64,000 bases of DNA from Callaeas wilsoni (Eukaryota; Chordata; Aves; Passeriformes; Callaeidae). Of this stretch, positions 27,901-42,900 are shown piece after piece. The notes under the pieces were generated by a model. The model was not told the DNA's origin and ran no database searches. It saw nothing but the letters and a program-made list of their open reading frames with translations. The DNA is taken from contig VWPU01012707.1 of assembly GCA_013398955.1 (NCBI GenBank), forward strand, positions 434,001-498,000, given 5' to 3'. The position numbers and the translations under genes are program-made. Numbering within the stretch: the stretch's first letter is position 1; each line of letters opens with the position of its first letter.

Positions 27901-30900
27901 CAGTGTTGCAAAGTGCAGTTGTGCCAGTTTGATTGGCATTGGATCCTGGTTTATAATTCATTGCGTGACATTGACATGAAAATCATGTTCCTCAGTTTCA
28001 GCGACAAGATTCTGTGCTGGCTGCAACTACTGAGCACATCCCACATGCTTTTTTCACCATGCAACAGAGTTTGGGAGTTGTTAAACCTTATGCAATAACA
28101 GACTGATATTGAGATCACCTTTCAGTATGTGTCAGTGGAAGATACCTGGAAAAGTATGATCTACGTCAGATAGAACTTGGAAATGAGCCCAGAATGGTGA
28201 CCTTCTGTTTTCTCACACAAGAGAAAAACATCAGACCAGGAGTTTTCAGGTTGTGTTCCATGTTTAGGACTTGATCAGAGAAAAAGCCCTTTCTCAAGAG
28301 GAACTGGAGATTCTATGTCTGAACAGTGGAAGCAGCTGCTGTTCCAAATCAAAAAGGAAGGTGAGAAACCACTACTTCTACTCTTGGTTAAGACCACAAT
28401 GAAAGGATGCCTACTAAGGTTGGAGCAAGGCCTATTTAAGCTTTAAGAGGGCAGTAATATCAATGCATATAGAAACTGAAGGAAAAGATAGGTGGTAAGT
28501 GAACACTCTGTAATTTCATAGGTCATGTCCTTTCATATCTTAGTTATGTGAAAGTCTAACTCAGAAGAGTTGACTAGGCAAAGTACAGTTGCATGAACTA
28601 TGGTATTTTCAGGCCTTTACATAAAAAAATAACATCATAAGGAATCTTCACAATATTGGCATGTTTTGCAACATTGTTTCTCAAAAAATGGTGAGACCTG
28701 ATACTGGAATTTAAAATCTAAGCACCAATGCTCTTTCTGTGAGATTTCCATTGCTTAAGCAGAAGTGTCAAGTCTGGAGTCAGATTATTGAGATTTGGTT
28801 TGTTATCAAAATTATAAACACAATTATATCAGCATTTATATCCAGTTATCATGGGATTAGCTCACGTTTGACAAATAGAGTATAGTTTGGAATTATTCCT
28901 ATTATTTTCATGATCTCTTTCATCAAAGAGATCCCTCAGTGCAATATTGTTTTAAGATATAAATGTTGTTATGCTTCTCCTAAGTCAAAAACAAAGCTCA
29001 AAGTAGTAAAGGTGTAATCATCTACACCTCACACATGTAGTCTGAACTACTAATAAATATGCAGAAAAGCTCTGTGTCATTCAAAAAAAGCCAGCTGCTT
29101 TCCTTCTGGGTCATGCAGGAACTACTACCATTCTGGACTGAAGTCCATGGCAAACCTCCCATTAAATCTAATTGCACTGGGCTTTGTTTCTATCTGCAGG
29201 AGTACAGACAGTCCGTGTCACTGAAAACAGCAGCCCCACTAAGCTGTACTTTCCTAGGTAAACAAAGTGCCAAGAAATCAAATAAAAACAAAGTAAGCAG
29301 CATAAAGCCACCCACCTAAGAGGCCCTTGTTTCCAAGAGCAGCCCAATTCATTAAACAGGCATGAGGACTTAGTCATTCTTTGCCTGATTAAGCGCATTT
29401 GGTTTAATTGGGTTTTCTTTCTGTGGACAACTTCATAGTTTTGTTTTCTAAAGCTGTGTTTTCATGTTTTCCTTGTTCAGCAACTGGCGTCTCTTTTACC
29501 CCTCTACTGAATAGCTCACCTAGGGGAACAGCTTTTCTTTTACATTTTTCCTCAGGCTGGAATGAAAGTAAGGGCATTATGAATGTGTGTCATTCAGCAC
29601 CTACAATAACAAGTAATAGTTCTCGGAGTTATCTCTGAAATGGCAATGTATACTCACTTGCAACTCAGAAATGAAAACATCCCAATTTTTTGCCTCATTG
29701 TCGAATGGAACCAGCCTTGCAGGATAGAGATTGCTTGTTCCCACCAGCTGACAATGAAATGAATACTCTGCAGGGGCAGAGATGCCAGAAACAATAAATT
29801 TAGCAAACTTTTCTCCATCTTGTACAATCTCAACTGAATCTAAAGTGGACCATCTTCTAGCTGAGCCTTCATAGAACTTGTTGGTCATTAAAAACCTAGG
29901 AACAAAACAAAGGACAAAAAAAAGTTAAAAGAAAGAAAAAATTAATATACATTTTATAAAGTTCCAGTGGCAGATAAAGGTTCACTACTGCTGGCTGCAA
30001 ACATGACAGCTGAAGATGGCCTCCCATGTCATTAAGATTGTTCACAAGTGAAGAGATTCTGTGAATGTGTTTAGTACTTCTTAGAGTTTCACCTCACAAG
30101 CACAGCTTCCTATAGCTGTGGCAGGCAAGAAGCAAATGCAATTTCATTCTTCAAGGGCCTCTGCCAGTGCTGTATTTCATCAGTTACCAACAGTTTATAA
30201 TCAGTGGAGGAGAAGTTGAGAAAGTGTCAGTAAGACTGCTGTGGCTCTGAATAAACATTTTATGGGATTTTTGGAAAACTGCTTTTATGATAGATACAGG
30301 CATGATAGCCATTCTAACTTATCATTGCAATTCTTTCTTGGCTCAAATGCCTAAATGGCCATTTCCTCTGCAAAAGTCTGAACTTGCCGTAGAAGGCAGA
30401 GTTTTCTCTCATTGCAGGGTCGGAGGGATTGTCAGCTCTAGTTTCAGAACAAAGAAGGCTAGGCACAAAAAGGTATTTTTTTATTTTAAAAGTGTCTGTG
30501 TATTTGTGGTATTGCAGCAGTTTATAATCATGGAATTTATGTTACTACCAGTCTGAACAGCTCCCAGCAGAAATAATTGAGAACATTCAGACATCCAGAA
30601 GTACATCCCGAACCTTTACAGATAAGGACTATGTTCTAATCTTTACCACTTTTTATACAGTTACTTTCAGGCATTCAAGCTATTTCATAAGGAAATTTTA
30701 AACCTTTCTCCTTAGTGTACATTGTTTAATACTTTAACCTCACTTGGTTTATGCATGCATACCTCTATATAGTTTGCTGATGATTTCTTTTGATTATTGG
30801 TAACCGTGAAAGATTTAGAAGAGAAATTCAATTAGCAATAAATGAAACTTGCTACAAAATGAAATATTCTAATATGTCTATCCACAATGGGTAACACTGT

Positions 30901-33900
30901 ACGCTGACTCTAAAATTTGAAGTAATAACTTAGATGCAATTACGATTGGTTTGAAAAAACTCTATAGTCATCTTAAATGCGGCACAATATAGACTATTTT
31001 ATGTTCTGTAGGGTATACGTATATAGAGAGAATATTCTCTCTGTAGAATTTTGCTTGTTTGTTCAAATTAGTTACTTTCAATATCGTGTCATCCACATAG
31101 CATAGAATCTAACCACAAATGATGCTTTAAAAAAAATATTTATTAATAATCTGTGGATTTTGATTAATATAATTTCAGAAACCTCAAGAGTTTCAAAACG
31201 CTCAGAAGGAATTCCAGAACAGTGTCATTGAAGTGAGAAAAGGATGTTTTGTCTTATGGCATTCCTTATGTTTTAAGCCTGAACAGTTCTATCCATAAAA
31301 CATTCAGCTGCAAGCATCAGTGAAAAATAAAAAAAAAAAATTGAATTCCATCCAGTCCACATTCACAAATATATATAGAAAATATTCTATTCTTACACAG
31401 TTACAAAATTAAAACTTTGATATTATTGCTAGAAGAAAGGAACTTTTTCCTGAGGCACAGTACAATCTGAAGAGAATTTCCATGGTGTCCCAGTAGCAAC
31501 GACATAGGCGCTAGCTGAAAGCTGGTTATAAACACAGAGACGCTTACTTAAATGTTTATGCCAACCACAGAGGCTGGGTGTGGCCTGTACTTTTGCTGAT
31601 AAGGTGAGAAAAGTGGTAAAGAAGGAAATTCCTTGTAAACTGACCATATGGACAAAAAGTTTTATAAGGCCATGTACATGAGTCTAAAGTGACTTCCAAG
31701 GAAATGCTGTCTCTTCACATTACACCAAAGACTAAAATGGTGTGTTAGTTGCAGACTTACGGGAATTAATATTCTAATTGGTTAACTAGCTGAGCACAGT
31801 TAACTTAGTAACAGAGGCTGTTACCCTTAGCATTTTTCCAAACAACTAACAGTGAATAGCCTCCAACAAGCACACACTTAACTGATAACTGATGTAACTA
31901 TAGTTCATTGAATTACAAGAAAAAAAGACATTCAAGCAACAAAAATCTATAGAATTACTTCATTTAGTTTAACATTTTCTCAAATGAGTAGATAGAAAAT
32001 AAAGCACATTATAGCAAATTAATGATACAGAGCAGAGAGAGAACAAAGGTTTTATCTGCAGAACTGAAAGTACCTTGGCTTTTTAAGGAAATGTTATGTT
32101 CATGTTAAACATTAGAGACAATTATGTACATTAGAGACATTATGTACTATATGTATGGTGCCAAAAAAAATTCCTGGTCATGGGCCAGGTTCCCTTTGTG
32201 CCAGATAACTGTATGAACTCTGAATACCACCACCACTGATCATGTCTCATGTGGCTAATCATTACAAGCAGAGGTATTTCTGAAGCAGAAGACAGCTAGA
32301 ATTACTGTTTCATGGATTCAAAGAGAAACACAACTGTTAAGCAAAAGACTTTAAAACATGTTTTTTTGGGTCAACACTATTCTGTTCTATACATTGAGCA
32401 ACAACAGCAGGGAAGTATGTATCAATGTAAGTTTGGAATACTAATGCTCTGTACTTCCATTCACTTTGACACTTTTTCCCAGAGAAAATGACAGACAAGT
32501 GCTTGAACAGCTGGATCAGTTTATGAGAGAGCTGAGATAATGCTTCTTCCAGCAAAGGACTACTGCCCACCACTCCCACTCCTGCTGCAGCAGTAGCTTA
32601 CTTTTCTAACACTATCACAACAACACCCTACAACCACTCCCTTACAGCTCATCTCCCAGTGCAAGTGCAGGAGGATGAGTGAGACTGTAGCTCTTGCTAG
32701 AGAGAGGGGAGAGGGAGGTGACAGCTGTGCGTGTGCACAGGATGAAGCAGCAGTCGCAGCTGTTAGTGGGAGGTGGGATATGACCAGCTGCTCTGTACGT
32801 GGGCATAGCCTGGTGTTGATAAGGGGGGCAGGCTCTGGATCCTGCGCATGCTGCTGAAGTTAAAACCTCTTTTGTTGATGAATAAACTGAGCTACTTGAA
32901 CATGGTCCTCTCTGGAGTTACTTTTTGTCTTCAAGAAATGTTCTCCCTACACTTGAGTAAATGACCTTTACAGAGGCAAAAAGTGCAGTTGTGGCTCTCA
33001 GCTCTGTTCCTTCCACCTCTTTGCCCTGCTTGTGTCCCATTTGTTAAGGCAGACCATGATCTTACCAAAGTGTAATCTTGAAAAAGAGATCTAATCAAAA
33101 TGAACCAGAAGGGGAAAACAGAGGTTGTAATGTATCTTTATGGATTTTAGAAGCTCTTGACAAGAAACACGCTGATACACAAGGTGAATAAAGTGTTAGC
33201 GAATCATGAAGAAAGTCGATGGCTTGTTCTGGTTCTGTTCTGTGTATCTTATTATTTGCATTATACAGCATGCAATACTGTATTATGGTAGCTAACAGAG
33301 ACCTAAAATGACACCGTTGTCCCATCAAGTGACAATCTGGCAGAAAAGTACAAATAATTGGGTGAGTCTTTAGAACTATTTTTAATTTATAAAGGCCCTG
33401 AGGTGTTATGGGTGGATTTCAGCCAGCAGCCAAGCACACATTTAGCTGTTTGCTCACTCCCCAAGTTCAGCAGGACAGGCGGGAGAATAGAAAAAGCAAA
33501 AATGAGGAAACTTGTGGGTCAAGATAAAGACAAGATAAAGGGAAGAGAGGAAAAAAGCAATACAGGAGCAGTCAGTCTCTATCTCCCACACACAGGCCAA
33601 TGCATAGTGAAGGTCCAAGAAATGGTTACTCTGGAAGCTACTCCCTTACATTCTTCCTCTATTCCATTTTATATTTCTAAGCACCTGTGTCATGCATAAA
33701 AATTGAACAATTTAGACTTATTTGTGTTTAAATGTCCTAAAGGTCTATTAAAAACCTGGACCACACATGGCCCAATGGAATAAATCAAATTCTCCTGCAA
33801 AACACAGCCAGCCTATGTTACTCTTACTGCTTGGCATGAAAACATTCAGGACCTTACCTGAGCTCTTTTTTCAAGTCCTCACCTATTGTGAAGCCTGAGT

Positions 33901-36900
33901 TTCTTATTCCAGCTTCAAGGGTTGTTTATGCATTTTGGTATTTAGCTGTAATGTGTTGAAGTAGAAGCAGAGGTCAAGAAAGACTTTGTGAATATTTCTG
34001 CCTCTACTACAACAGGCTCAAAAGATATAAATTTTTTCCTGAAAAAGAAAGAAAACATGAACCATTCACCTTTTGTACTGACATTTTCCTTTAAATTAGA
34101 GTTAATCTGTCTGCAGAGTTGCTTCAAATTTCTTCTCTCCAGACGCAACTCAGATTCATGACCACATTAAATTTTTCATCCAATAATTAATTAAAATTAT
34201 AAGTTTTTAACAAACAGATTACTAAACATAAATCTAAATAATCCTCACTAAATCCATGTGTGCACTAGGATCACATTTGATCTCCTGCCAGCTGAAGAAA
34301 ACAAAATCTAAGATAAATGTTACAACTGCCAAAGGATTTTATTTCTATAGCAGTGTCTGAAGGTTTGCAATTTGCCATTGTACAGTTAAGTGAAGTCTGT
34401 TGACTAAAGAAAACAACACCTTTAAGATCTAGTAGTTGCAACTAGTTTTGAAGTACAGTGCCATGCTCCATAGGTTGCTTTGTGATTTGTACTATTTTCT
34501 TGGAACTGTAATTTTACTAGAAAGGATTATATTATGCTGAGGATAAGCCATATTCAGGACAAATGTAGGAAACAACCACATTCATTCATACAGAAAGAGA
34601 TTACAGCAGACCAGCTAAGACTTGTGCTAGGATGTGCAAAGATGAAGAATGAGAACTAGAGCAGTGTTTTGGAGGGCCTGTATCTATCAGAGTGGGATAG
34701 GAGCAATAAGAGCAGACAGAAGAGCATCAGGGCAGCATCAGAGAAAGTGCTATTTTGGGACTTGTAGTAAAAGGAAAAATACAACTTGGGTAGTGTCTTG
34801 GTTTGAGATCAATATTTTTTGAATGAGGTCCAAGGAAAATATTTTCTTAATTCCCCATGTTGTTTAGGGAAGTACAAGTCCCTTTGATAATTCACATTAT
34901 TGAGACCAAGGCATGCTTGACACCATCAGCAACAACAAGTCCCAGGGATACTATACACAGCTATCTTCAATAGTCAAAAAAGTAAAAATACTATACTAAT
35001 AGCAATCTTATCTGTACATTATGTTCTCTTACAAAGCTATAGATGTTTGAGGGAGAAGGGAGATGTTAAATAACAACGTATGTCTGCTTTCTTGCCACCT
35101 GTCATGATCTCTGATACTGACTACAAGTGTCTCTATGCACTCCGAATACCACTCCAAACACATCACTGACTTTCCTCAAGGCAAGTTCTTCTGGGGTCCT
35201 TTTACCTATACACAGAATGTCTTTCTGTCTCAGTGTAAATAATGGTATTTATTCATTTGAGCATTCATCTGGACAGGCTGGATTGATGTGCCAGAGCCGA
35301 TGGTATGAGGTTCAACAATGCCAAGTCCTGCGCTTGGGTCGTAACAACCCCAGGCAGCACTGCCCCAGCAGGCTGCGGGCAGAGCGGCTGCAAAGAAATC
35401 CGGTGGAAAAGGACCTGGGAGTGCTGGTCAAGAGCTGCTGAACATGACCCTGCCTGTGCCCAGGTGGCCAAGAAGGCCAGTGGCATCTTGGCCTGTATCA
35501 GCAATAGTGTGGCCAGCAGGACCAGGGCAGTGATTTTCCCCCTGTACCTGGCACTAGTGAGGCTGCACTTCGAATCCTGTGTTCAGTTCTGGGCCCCACT
35601 CTACAAGAAAGACATTGAGGTACCACAGCATGTCCAGGGAAGGCCAACAAAGCTGTTGAAGGGGCTGGAGCACAAGTCCTGCGGCACAAGGAGTGCAGGT
35701 GTTTAGCGTGCAGGTGAGGAAGCTCGGGGGGACCTTATCACTCTCTACAACAGCGTGACAGGAGGTTGTAGTGAGGTGGGGGTTAGTTTCCTCTCCCGAG
35801 TAAGAAGACACAGAACAAGAGGAAATGGCCTCAAATTGCACCAGGAGGTTTAGGATAGATATTAGGAAAAATTTCTTCAGCTAAAGGGTTGCCAGGCCTT
35901 GGAATAGGTTCCCCAGGCAAGTAGCTTAGTCTCCATCCTTGAAGACATTTAGAAAATGTCTCACTTAGGACATGGTTTAGTGGTGGACTTGGCAACACTG
36001 GTTAACGATTGGATTCAATGATCGCAGAGATATCTTTCAATGTAAATGATTCTATGATTCTCCCTTTGATTTTTCTTCCCAGGTCTTCCAATTCCCTAGC
36101 TTTTCTTCCCTCTTGTCATGGTAGGAGAAACATGGTCTTGTCACCATCCATGGAGCAGAAAAGACTTTAAGAATTTTTGCACCCCTCATTAACCACAAGC
36201 TAGCACTAACAGAGTGCACTGGCAATCCACATTAAGACTCAATACAGCCCTGGCCATGCAGGTAGACTTCAACCCCTTGAAGGTTTTACAAACCACAGTT
36301 AGATTCACCTGAGAGAGGACTGTGGACCAATCCTATCAGTAAAACAGGAAGCTGCATATACCAGTACCTTACAGTATGAATGTTTGCCTAGAATATTTTT
36401 TCAGAACTTTACCTGAGCATATTAATATATTCTCTGTATAGAGACTGTACTATTGTTTTCCTGCAGAGTGACTCCTCAGAAGAGAAAGCAAATAATAAAT
36501 TAAAACATATTTTGATTTAACTTCTCCCCTATTTTTTGCTCCTAATTTACTAACAGGTATTGTAAACCACAAAAGATCTATTTAAAATAAATCATAAGTT
36601 ACCTTATCTCTAGGCTGCTGATTCCATTCACTGGTTGTGTGTATTTTAATGACAGTCTAAAAATAAGAAACAGATTTGTAATGTTAGAGCAGTCAGCTTT
36701 AATTAGATCATTGTGACATTTCAATTTGAGGGAATATTCTAAATCAGTAGGCAATTACAAAAGTCATATAGCAAAGGTTCAGTACATAGAAAAATACGAC
36801 TGTTTCTAGGGTTTTATTTACCCAAGAGCAGGTGCTTCAAAGTAAAGGAGAACAGAGATCATGTTTCATTAATGTACTTCTGGCTGAGTTACTACCTTGT

Positions 36901-39900
36901 AACTGGCAATACTCTCCTTCACAGGAATGAAATTATGATCTCATTAATGCCAGTGGAGATTTTTGTGATTGTGAGATCGGGCAGAGGGAAACCTGTTTGG
37001 ACCAAATACAAACAAACAAGGAAGTAGGGAACATAATAAGAAAAAATAGTGAAAGTAAGAGGCCTCATCTGAACAGTTTTTGTGGTCTTAACTTTTTCTT
37101 CCAAGAATACATGGTTTTTTTTAATTGTTAGATGCTTTAGAAAAAGAAAGTTAAAATAGCACTAATTTTACATTGTAATCTTTCTGATAGTTTTCAGAAT
37201 TACATGTATTATCATATGAAATTTCTTATGCTACTCACGTTGTGTTGCTGTCTGAGCACTCAGAGGCAGAAATATCCACATTCTGTGTTAAAAACGTTGC
37301 ATTTGTCAAATCTATTAAAACCGAACTGTTGGCTTTGAGGCTGAAATTACTAGCATAAAAAAGGATGCATGTATAATTTCCAGTGGTCACATTTAGAGGA
37401 GAGTATGATGAACTGTCCTCTTCCTCAGCAGCCATTAATTGTCGTCTTAACTCTGCCACCACATCAGTTCTTCTAGAAATCTGGAATAACAATACATTAA
37501 CAATTCATCCCTTTGTAAGAGTAATTTCAGTTGAAAACAGACCTTCACCATTCTGTACCATGAGCACCTGTTCTTCTTAAATCCTCAATTAACCTCAATA
37601 TTTGTTACTGTCTCTCTATTTAACTGGCGGTGTGGAGGCTAATGAGGCAATGCTAACCTAGTTCCCACGGCCAGGTGTACCCATGTGAAAATAAGCACCA
37701 CTGATACTAGGCAAATGAATGTAAAACAATGTTGGTAGTGTTGCAGTAAGATAGTAGCCTTCATTTGTGCTAACAGGTAGAAGAAATAAGTTTTTTCCCC
37801 AGAAGAATATACTGAAAGAAATTAGCTTTTTTTTCTGCAATAAAATCTTGAGAAAATTTCAACTTGCTAGTTCAGTGACACTCTCCCCTTAAGTAACAAT
37901 AACGGTTTTTGCAGTCTTCATTTTAACAAGTATGAGAGCAGTCTACTTAGCTACAGCAAGCTTATTTTTAGGCTCTTCTGATGGCTTCTGGAAAAAGAAG
38001 ACCTTTGCTCATTTGGCTGGTGTGGTGCACTCCTGCAAGAGACATATCTGCTTTTAGGATATTTCCAGGAATTTAGTAGTAACGCTTTTAAAAAATGTGC
38101 CCAGGGCATCCTCAGTAAAACAGGGCCACTGATCTCAACAGTTAAAGCAACCTTACCTTATCACACAACAACTTTACCCTGTTCTTATCTTACTCCTCAC
38201 TTATTACTCTATTCATATCTGGGATATTCCACTTATTTTTGAGTCCCATGTCAGCTTTACAACTCTGTATGCTACCAGCGGCCTCTACGCTTGTATAACT
38301 TCAGGGTAAAAGAAATGAAAGGCATCACAAGGGTTACCAGAACTGTAATTATGTGGAGCTATTGCCTAGAACTACTTTTCATGGGTTTAAAGACAGTCAA
38401 GGACCATTTTCCAGTCTGAAACAGACACTATAATACTGCTTTATAACCTGCCTGTGGAGAGGAGCTCCAGAAGATTTTGTCACCTTGACGGCTGCTCTGT
38501 AAGTGCTATTGGCCATCTGTTATTTACAGCTTGTCTTTGCAGGTACCTCATTCTATCAATTAAGCAGAATGGGCTGCATTAAAACCCTCTGACTAAATGC
38601 TCCAGCGAGGAATGCAACCTTCCCCTCCCCTACATGCATACTTTATGAATTTCTTTTTAATTCAGAGTAGTGCCTTTTCAAATACATCAGAATAAGCATT
38701 CTTTTAAATGAATACCATTTTCTTTAAAAGAAGAGGGTACAACAAAAGAAAATATTCAACTTTTGATATAAAACTTTAAATCTTTCCTTAGGCTTTCCTG
38801 AAATGTAATCATTTTATTTCAAACTGAGAGGAAAAGCTGAAGCCTAAATTATATCCTGTCTAACTATTGACTTCACTATGTGGGCTCCATGTATCATCTA
38901 AAGAGGGCTTTAAAAACCACCTGCTAACAGCTGAAAACAATGCTACATTGGATACTGTGATTCGGATGACTTGGGGGATTAGGTTGAAGTACCTTAAAAT
39001 AAAAAGAAGGCTATTAAAATATAATCATAAGACTACAGCTTTATTTCTATTGCTCTCTGAGCAGTACTTTGCCATGAGGCTCTTGCATACAGATTCCCTT
39101 GTCTCTCTCAGAAAGCATATGAACCAAAAGAGTGTAAACCTGGAAAGAAGGGCTTTCAGAGACGAAGAAATCCACTAGTTTGATAGGAATAGGCAGATCC
39201 ATCAGGTCAATGCACGGCTCTGAGGTTGGTGTCAGTGGAAAAATTTTGCGTTTGTTGTCCGTGGGACAATCTCCTCAACATGTGGTCCACTGACACCTGA
39301 CGGGATGCACCTGTCTCAGAGGGGAAGAAGAGCTCTAGCCCAGGAGTCAGTGGGGCTTGATGACAAAGCTTTAAATGAGCTTGGAAGGGGGAAAGGAACA
39401 AACCCAAACTGTCCAGTGATGAGCAATGAGATGGTGTGCCAAAACTTGGGGAAATGAGCATTAATGGAATCCCTCAATCTGCTTCCAACTCAGCATATTC
39501 AGTGATTCTGTGAATTAAGCACTCTTAAAATCAGAAAGATACTTTAAAAAATTAAATCTTCAGGCTGGAAGGAGGATCTCTGAAACAGCCCAGCCTGGGA
39601 TCCACTGGAGACCTGAAGACAGCAGTTGCTCCTTCCAGGTGACTGCAGTGGGAAGCTGAGGGCTTCCCCACTATCTCCCTGTTTCTCTTTTTAAGGAACA
39701 TCTTCTTTTTCTTTTGTTGCTGCACAAACACGAATCAAAATCATTCTCCGATGTCAAATCTTTCATGCTAAACTATAAATTACAAGACACTTCCTTGACA
39801 AATGGATTTTATTTACACTGAATTATTGTAAATCAAATTAGATTATTTAGGAACAATACATCATGGAAGTGTTGCCAATCATTAAACCATATTTAATTCT

Positions 39901-42900
39901 GTCGTTTAGTGTGCCTTTCTCCTTCACCTAATCTGAACTGAGGGATGTGTGAGTCAGTCTTATTCTCTGAATTTATCAATGGCATTTTTAATCTCAGTCA
40001 TGCAGTGAACAACAGCAAGACCTGATTAAATAATGTACAGAAAATAAAAAGAAAGGGTGCCATTTACATTTTCCTAGACCACAATGGAATGCTGTAATTA
40101 CTAACTGAACCTGCAATAGAGGTAGCCTGAACAAAATTCTTCCCTTTGATCTGTTTTTTCTCCTAATTCAGAACCATTTCTCTTGGAAAGGAGAAAGGAA
40201 GCAGATCTGGCAACACGTTGATACACCAACATACTAATCTTCTGCAAAGCAAACAGACCTTACATCCAAAATTATTAGTTTTGTTGTTGTTGCCAAAGTT
40301 TTGTCGGCTCTTCCAGCATAGAGTGGCTAGAGACAAAAAATAGATTTGGGGCCATTTTATACATTTGAAATTACAGTTGAAAACAAATATAAATCTAATA
40401 GTTGTAAACACATATGAGAACTATACAAAATACTGTGAAAATGAAACTTTCATTCGCTGAAATGATGAATGGTAATGAACAACAGAAACAGACTACATTT
40501 TACACTGGTTACAAAATGGGATTTTTGAGTATCAGTTCAACAGATGATTGCGTCTTCTGTTTCAATATTGTGTTTCTTGACTTCTTATTGCTGTGTTAAG
40601 GTGTGCACATCAAGATTAAGAAAACTGTCCTGGTGGTGCTTGCTGGTCCTTTTCATTTCTAACAGCATAGATTTATGACCACATCCTCTCTGTGGGATTG
40701 CTGCTCTTATTCAAAAGGTATTTCTGTACTTTCAAGAAGGGAGGTGAGTACGCACAAGGGTCCATTCTCTTTCTCTCTTTAGGCTGTATCTTAGTTTAGT
40801 CTGTACTGCATTGTGCACTACAGTGCGTCCTCTGTATATACCTGACTTAGATGGCAAATGGCAATTTTTCCAACTTTAGTCATAACATGGTTAAGCCAGT
40901 TGTTAGTATTGCAAAACTACATAAGCATCCTAGCTTCTACTAAAAAAAAAAAAAGAAAAAGAAAAAAAAATGAAAAAAAAAGGTGCAGTATCAGAGCTAG
41001 ATATTGCTTATTAGCATTGCACAGAATAGCACAAATGAAGAAAAGAACCTGAAAATATTTAGGGAATGCACATCGAGACAAGTTCAAAATACACTGTAAG
41101 AATGAGGACAAAGATTATTTTTGGATCACATATGATGGCCTAAATCATGAAGTGCAGGGTCCAAGGAGGAGAGGGCAGGCACTGCAACTGCTACAATAAC
41201 ACCCTAAATACAAATACATTTTATCTGAACTGGATTTTGGGTTTGGTAGATGGAACTGCATCTACATATCATGTACCAACTGTAATTCTTTTCAGAGGAT
41301 ACCAAAAGAACTGTATGCTTGCATTTTCTCAGTTTGCTTTAACAGGGACCATCAAAATATTTTTTTTGCAAGACATCCTTTAAAAAAATGACACTAGGAG
41401 GCTGCCATGTGCTCGGTGCAGGGGTACTGCAAGAATGGCAGATCATGCTTCTTTCTGGGGTTTGGCTGTGCCGTATCAGAAGCCACTCAGCATTCACATC
41501 CCAGCCAAGTATCAGCACATTTCAAATGCTTTTTCTGAAATTATCATTTCATATTTCTTCCCACACAAACAGATCAGTTTTCCTCCACGTATTCTATTTG
41601 ATATGGCATCATGGTCTCGCTATGGATAGCATCACCACCATCCCTGCTAATATATCCATTTTCCTGAAGGATAGTGTACCACGAATCTGTGATGCAAGCA
41701 ATCTCACTGCTAAAGGTCAACAATTTGAAAGGCAAGCATTAGAATTTGGTATAACTGTAAAAATGTCCTTTGTGGTGTCAAGTTTACAAAAGCACACATG
41801 CAGCAAACAGAAATCTATTTGATTGGACTTATTTCACTCACCTATCAGTGGAAGATTGTAGCATAACAGTGTTTTAAGCTGTCAAAATCTAGAACATTAA
41901 GCAGAGCTACCAATTATCTCCATTTTTTAAAGTTTTAACTGCTTACATTTTTATGATTTTTAATGTTTTGAGATTTTGTTTTTTAATTCCCCTCTAGGCT
42001 GACTTGTGGGTGCCTCAGACCTGGAAGCATTTAAGGCCAGGTTGGACCGGGTTTAGAGCAACCTGGTCTACTTGAAGGTGTCTCTGCTCATGGCATGGGG
42101 ATTGGAACTGGATGATCTTTAGGGTCCCTTCCAGCCCTATTTCATGTATTTGTACAGCAACTGTAAGCCTAAACAAGACATCAGAATAAATTTCAATAGC
42201 ATGATTTTTTCCCAGAAGAATCCTTGACCTCTATTTCCCATCTCTCTTATTACTCTGATAAAGCAGGAAAAAAAGAATGCACAGAAATGTGCGTTTATTT
42301 ATTAACAATGATTACTATCATTTTAGTGCCTCACAGGGTATATGACCAACCTCAGTGTCTCACATTAGTATCTGATGGCTTCCCTGTTGAACCATGCACA
42401 CTTCTACCAGCAGGCCAAATGGCTTGGCAACTGTGACACTCAGCTTGTACCTGGTGCTCTGCGTCACTCAGGGTTTTTCACAAAAACAAGTCTGGGACAT
42501 GAATGTTAAAGTCAAAATGGACGTCGTACAGTAAGAGAGAATGATCTCACCATAAAACAAAATGTTCTCTTTTATAATTGATAGAACTGCTGTGGCTTGT
42601 GGAGACTACCCAAGTCATGAGCAAGCACTTGAAGATCTTCTGTTAGAAGAGACAATAAAACCGCAGTGTTCACTGTGCTGCTCAGTTCAGTGGCCTTCAT
42701 AAACACCACCTGCAGTATCAGCTCACGTACTCATTGCTAGATGTGCTTCTTCACAGGCCTGTCCTTCAGCAGCACCGGGCTGGATAAAAGATCTCTTGAC
42801 TGTCATTTACAGAGAATGGAACTACTCTGTGCCACCGACACTGTGCAGAGACAAGGGAGTAGCAGGAACCATTCAAGGAACAGAACCCAGAGCAGAGCAA

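Larger units (their letters stand above)
29896..36602 (-). other. ATP6AP1L intron, about 6.7 kb
   Basis: Intron with GTAACT donor and CCTAG acceptor (minus). It contains the CR1 copy at 35270-36060, an LTR-like block at 32581-32951 and an 18-bp perfect palindrome at 31025-31042. The rest is AT-rich and unrecognised. Confidence 0.75.

Noticed and set aside
34795..35000. 'TGTCTTGGTTTGAG' start reminiscent of avian LTR starts
   Set aside because: The rest of the block shows no polyadenylation signal or CA end in LTR order, and one short match is insufficient.
35305..35706. ORF of 133 codons overlapping a CR1 copy
   Set aside because: It is a frame through decayed CR1 sequence, covered by the repeat annotation, not a host gene.
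41388..41822. ORF of 144 codons, plus strand
   Set aside because: Intronic, antisense to the gene, without family features, and accompanied by another overlapping frame.
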